From Firmicutes bacterium UBA993 (GTDB taxonomy: Bacteria > Bacillota > Dethiobacteria > DTU022), in the NCBI GenBank assembly GCA_002292015.1, contig DBBD01000086.1:1-8942 (forward strand): DNA of 8,942 bases, given 5' to 3'. Within the stretch, counting starts at the first letter, position 1, and every line of letters starts with the position of its first letter. The notes beneath the pieces were generated by a model that was not told the DNA's origin, did not search any database, and saw nothing but the letters and a program-made list of their open reading frames with translations. Position numbers and translations under genes: made by a program. Shown here in pieces: positions 7,001-8,942 of the stretch.

Positions 7001-7098
7001 ACATGCTCAGTGGGAGAGGCAAAACGATTCTCATTTGTGGTGGCTGTGCATGTAATGCGTCCAGCAATGAGAACCGTTAGCGAAATCGCCGGTTTTTT
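7001..7098. other. Rest of the gap between dehydrogenase and aminotransferase genes
   Basis: The 370 bases between the alcohol dehydrogenase stop and the first aminotransferase start hold the serpin relic and this segment. This segment contains no supportable gene on either strand. It is dominated by the nested inverted repeat and the terminator-like hairpin listed separately. I found no convincing promoter for the aminotransferase pair anywhere in the gap. Confidence 0.4.
7023..7078. repeat. Imperfect 13-bp inverted repeat with nested inner stems
   Basis: AACGATTCTCATT (7023-7035) is complementary to AATGAGAACCGTT (7066-7078) with one mismatch. Inside, GCTG (7043-7046) pairs with CAGC (7062-7065) and GCAT (7048-7051) with ATGC (7055-7058), leaving a small GTA loop. 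The only large irregularity is a one-sided seven-base bulge (7036-7042). The right arm shares 7072-7078 with the next hairpin, so the two folds exclude each other. Confidence 0.6.
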
Positions 7099-7100
7099 TT
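7072..7100 (+). terminator. Rho-independent terminator-like hairpin, + strand orientation
   Basis: AACCG (7072-7076) and CGGTT (7090-7094) flank GCGA (7080-7083) and TCGC (7086-7089), with loop AA and a three-base bulge TTA. A run of eight T follows at 7093-7100. The orientation fits a transcript moving rightwards, yet no + strand gene lies to the left between here and the convergent point. It may block antisense transcription into the dehydrogenase gene, or act as a 3' hairpin for the - strand mRNA, where no U-run follows it. Confidence 0.5.
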
Positions 7101-8262
7101 ACCAGGCCTGTTTTAATACTTCGAGCACTTCTTCGGCGTCGAGCACCATGCGTGGGTTGTAGATAATTGAAGCATCAGACATCGAGAGTTCGGCCGCCTC
7201 ATTCAGCCCGCCTTCCGGTACCCCGGCATCGCGCAATTTCTGAGTCAGGCCGATTTTTTGGGTCAGCTCCCGGACAGCTGCGACCGCCTTCCTGCCTGCT
7301 TCCATGTCGTCCAGCCCACGGGTGTCGAGATCCATTGCCCGGGCAATAAGAGCGTAACGGTCGGCGCATTCTTCAAGGTTAAAGAGCATAACATGCGGCA
7401 ACAAAATCCCGTTGGCCAAACCATGCGGCACGCCATAAAGGGCGCCGACGGAATGAGCAAGAGCGTGAACCAGGCCAACCTGGGCATTGCCGAAGGCGAC
7501 ACCAGCCATGGTGGCGGCCAGCAGCTGCTGCCCGCGGGCCAACAGGTTGCTTCCATCTTCGACGCAGCGCGGCAGATACTCGACGATCAGGCGGATTGCA
7601 TGAAGGGCCATGGCATCGGCGATTGGCTGGCGCTGCATGGCGTGTATTCCCTCAACAGCATGGGTAAGTGCATCCATTCCGGTTGCCGCGGTAATATGCG
7701 GCGGCAAGCTTGCGGTCATGATTGGGTCAAGGATGGCGATATTGGGTATCAAATAGTAGTCGAGCAGGGTTTCCTTGGCGTTACGTTCCTCATTTTTAAT
7801 TATGGCAGCCCAGGTTACTTCGCTTCCGGTCCCGGCTGTGGTCGGTATGGCGATATGGGGAGTCTGCGGCCGGTCAAGCATCTGAACCCCGGCATAATCC
7901 TGCAGCTTACCGCCTTCACGCAGCAGGATCGATATGCCCTTGGCCGTATCAATGACGCTACCTCCCCCAACACTGACTAGGATATCGACGCCTTTTTCCC
8001 TGGCAAAGCCGGCTGCAGCATTGACCAGCTTAAAACCGGAATCCTGCACGCAGCCGTCAAAAGTAGCGGAATATCTGTGCCCAAGGGCTTCTTCAATACG
8101 GGCGGTCAGTCCGGCCTGAACGATACCGCGGTCGGTAATGATCAGGGCTTTTGTGCCACCAAGACTATCTACTTCAAGTCCGACATCTTTGACACTGTTT
8201 TCACCGAAAATAATTTTTGTCGGGTTATTGTACTCAAAAGATAGATCGCGGTCGTAGCTCAA
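7099..8262 (-). CDS. Iron-containing (group III) alcohol dehydrogenase
   Basis: NAD(P)-dependent reduction of an aldehyde to an alcohol, or the reverse, in the cytoplasm. Counting from the upstream GTG codon at 8271, the nucleotide-binding GGGS is at 102-105 (VGGGSVIDTAKG) and PTTAGTGSEVT at 143-153. The metal ligands expected from FucO-type enzymes are all present: D200 and H204 in GMDALTHAVEG, H269 in GLVHALAH, and H283 in GVPHGLAN. The length of about 387 residues is typical. GAAAGGG (8271-8277) abuts the GTG but lies eight bases from an in-frame TTG at 8262-8260, so I prefer the TTG; the GTG would add three residues. It follows the SCP2-like gene closely and precedes the serpin relic. Beside aminotransferases, a role reducing a semialdehyde is plausible: 4-hydroxybutyrate and sulfoacetaldehyde reductases belong to this family. 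The substrate is unproven. Confidence 0.93.
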   Translation of the reverse strand: MSYDRDLSFEYNNPTKIIFGENSVKDVGLEVDSLGGTKALIITDRGIVQAGLTARIEEALGHRYSATFDGCVQDSGFKLVNAAAGFAREKGVDILVSVGGGSVIDTAKGISILLREGGKLQDYAGVQMLDRPQTPHIAIPTTAGTGSEVTWAAIIKNEERNAKETLLDYYLIPNIAILDPIMTASLPPHITAATGMDALTHAVEGIHAMQRQPIADAMALHAIRLIVEYLPRCVEDGSNLLARGQQLLAATMAGVAFGNAQVGLVHALAHSVGALYGVPHGLANGILLPHVMLFNLEECADRYALIARAMDLDTRGLDDMEAGRKAVAAVRELTQKIGLTQKLRDAGVPEGGLNEAAELSMSDASIIYNPRMVLDAEEVLEVLKQAW

Positions 8263-8270
8263 GGCAAACA

Positions 8271-8277
8271 CCCTTTC
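8271..8277 (-). promoter_or_regulatory. Ribosome binding site of the alcohol dehydrogenase
   Basis: On the - strand GAAAGGG lies eight bases before the in-frame TTG (8262) but directly touches the GTG at 8271-8269. The spacing therefore supports TTG initiation. Confidence 0.5.
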
Positions 8278-8290
8278 TCTTCAGGCATTA

Positions 8291-8854
8291 TTAAAAGCCG
8301 AATTGCTCGCGATAGCTGTTAAACCAGGCCAAATACGCGGAACGCTCTTCCTCGCTCAACTCCGAATGAAACTTGGTGTCAATTTCTGCGGCCAAATCTG
8401 TCAGGCGAATCGAGGCTTTTACATAGCGGACGATTGTTGGCAGCGAACCTTTAAGCTTTACCTTGCCTTGCATCATGGCCTTGGTTACGTCAAGCTCTTT
8501 TTTCATTACAGCTTGCCAGCGTTCCATCTCGCCGGTCAGCACAAAGTTAGCATTTGCCCCAACAATTTTTGGCACCAGGCGTATAAACCGGCAGTCGCCA
8601 TGCCACAGATCCATAAAGAGGTAGAGGTCGTCGTTAATACCGTTCGCCGGGCTGGCCAAAATATGGATAACAACGGTGCCTTCCCAGGTTTTTGCTACCC
8701 TTTTATATTCCTCATCCTCCTGTACCATCTTTTCGAAGGTGGCTACCCATTCCGGTGTCCCCATAATGTAAGGCTTGGCAGCCTTTTTCAGCCGTTCTTC
8801 GACCATCTCCCGGTACGCACTATCCCACTCTGCAGTTCCGTAAGTATAAGCCAT
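8291..8854 (-). CDS. SCP2 (sterol carrier protein 2)-like lipid-binding domain protein
   Basis: A soluble 187-residue protein with no signal peptide or membrane segment. Residues about 55-155 resemble an SCP2 domain: WEGTVVIHILA, DLYLFMDLWHGDCR, then LTGEMERWQAVMKKELDVTK and the typical AMMQGKVKLKGSL (126-138). This fold binds fatty acyl chains or other lipophilic ligands in a hydrophobic pocket; no enzymatic residues are expected. The N-terminus holds two copies of a short motif (GTxEW....MVxE) at residues 6-20 and 32-46. AAAGGGG (8866-8872) precedes the ATG by 11 bases. It is the first gene of the - strand group, 19-28 bases before the dehydrogenase gene depending on which dehydrogenase start is used. 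Its job in an amino-group or aldehyde pathway is not evident; carrying a lipophilic intermediate is speculation. Confidence 0.75.
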   Translation of the reverse strand: MAYTYGTAEWDSAYREMVEERLKKAAKPYIMGTPEWVATFEKMVQEDEEYKRVAKTWEGTVVIHILASPANGINDDLYLFMDLWHGDCRFIRLVPKIVGANANFVLTGEMERWQAVMKKELDVTKAMMQGKVKLKGSLPTIVRYVKASIRLTDLAAEIDTKFHSELSEEERSAYLAWFNSYREQFGF

Positions 8855-8902
8855 TCAATCATCTTCCCCTTTCGTTATAATATTCTTCAAAGTAAAAATA
8901 TA

Positions 8903-8930
8903 TTGACTTTATTATAACTCTTTTGATAGT
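8903..8930 (+). promoter_or_regulatory. Possible divergent + strand promoter
   Basis: TTGACT (8903-8908) and GATAGT (8925-8930), with 16 bases between them, resemble sigma-A boxes pointing out of the right edge. They overlap the - strand promoter and the palindrome. No downstream gene can be seen in the window, so this is tentative. Confidence 0.3.
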
Positions 8931-8939
8931 AATGCAAAA
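8911..8939 (-). promoter_or_regulatory. Promoter of the - strand gene group
   Basis: Read on the - strand, a perfect -10 box TATAAT occupies 8916-8911. The -35 region is weak (TTTGCA at 16-base spacing or TTTTGC at 17). Transcription would start near 8904, leaving a leader of about 50 bases before the SCP2-like gene. A weak -35 overlapped by a palindrome suggests a regulated promoter. Confidence 0.55.
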
Positions 8940-8942
8940 GAG
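8918..8942. promoter_or_regulatory. Palindromic operator candidate
   Basis: CTCTTTTG (8918-8925) and CAAAAGAG (8935-8942) form a perfect 8-base inverted repeat separated by nine bases. It covers the -35 region of the - strand promoter and may continue past the window edge. Such spacing suits a dimeric regulator bound across successive helical turns. The regulator is unknown. Confidence 0.5.

Noticed and set aside
7258..7980. 240-codon open frame on the + strand
   Set aside because: It lies wholly antisense to the well-supported iron alcohol dehydrogenase and shows no recognisable domain.
8303..8917. 204-codon open frame on the + strand
   Set aside because: It is antisense to the SCP2-like gene and runs through its promoter; no family features are seen.

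Overview
The window suggests an anaerobic, Gram-positive (Firmicutes/Clostridia-type) bacterium of moderate GC. The grounds are strong AGGAGG-type ribosome binding sites, TTG starts, a ferredoxin-linked 2-oxoacid oxidoreductase, an iron-type alcohol dehydrogenase and apparent selenocysteine use. I cannot name the species from sequence alone.

Layout: two gene groups converge near position 4000. On the + strand (1-3949) there is a short leader with possible RNA structure. It is followed by a membrane thiol-redox protein (196-1377) made of a signal anchor, a thioredoxin-like domain and a CcdA-like domain. An in-frame TGA at 412-414 falls exactly where the first Cys of the thioredoxin WCxxC motif belongs, and a SECIS-like hairpin with a GGTC loop lies just downstream. 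The best reading is one 393-residue selenoprotein, not two ORFs. After it come the fused gamma-alpha subunit (1408-3108) and the beta subunit (3101-3949) of a 2-oxoacid:ferredoxin oxidoreductase.

On the - strand, reading from right to left, are an SCP2-like lipid-binding protein (8854-8291), an iron-containing alcohol dehydrogenase (8262-7099), a 370-base gap, and two tandem class III PLP aminotransferases (6728-5319 and 5302-4070). The gap holds a recognisable but broken piece of a serpin (protease inhibitor) and a nested inverted repeat ending in a terminator-like hairpin on the opposite strand. At the right edge, a TATAAT box and an 8+8 palindrome form a likely controlled promoter for the - strand group, possibly shared with a divergent gene outside the window.

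How the genes could work together (inference): a class III aminotransferase converts an amine or omega-amino acid to an aldehyde, and the iron alcohol dehydrogenase reduces that aldehyde to an alcohol, as in anaerobic GABA or taurine fermentation. The 2-oxoacid oxidoreductase would oxidise the 2-oxoacids made or used in transamination and pass electrons to ferredoxin. The substrates cannot be read from the sequence. The most notable item is the selenocysteine thioredoxin-CcdA fusion. Next are the second aminotransferase, which has unusual substitutions at cofactor-contact positions, and the serpin relic.
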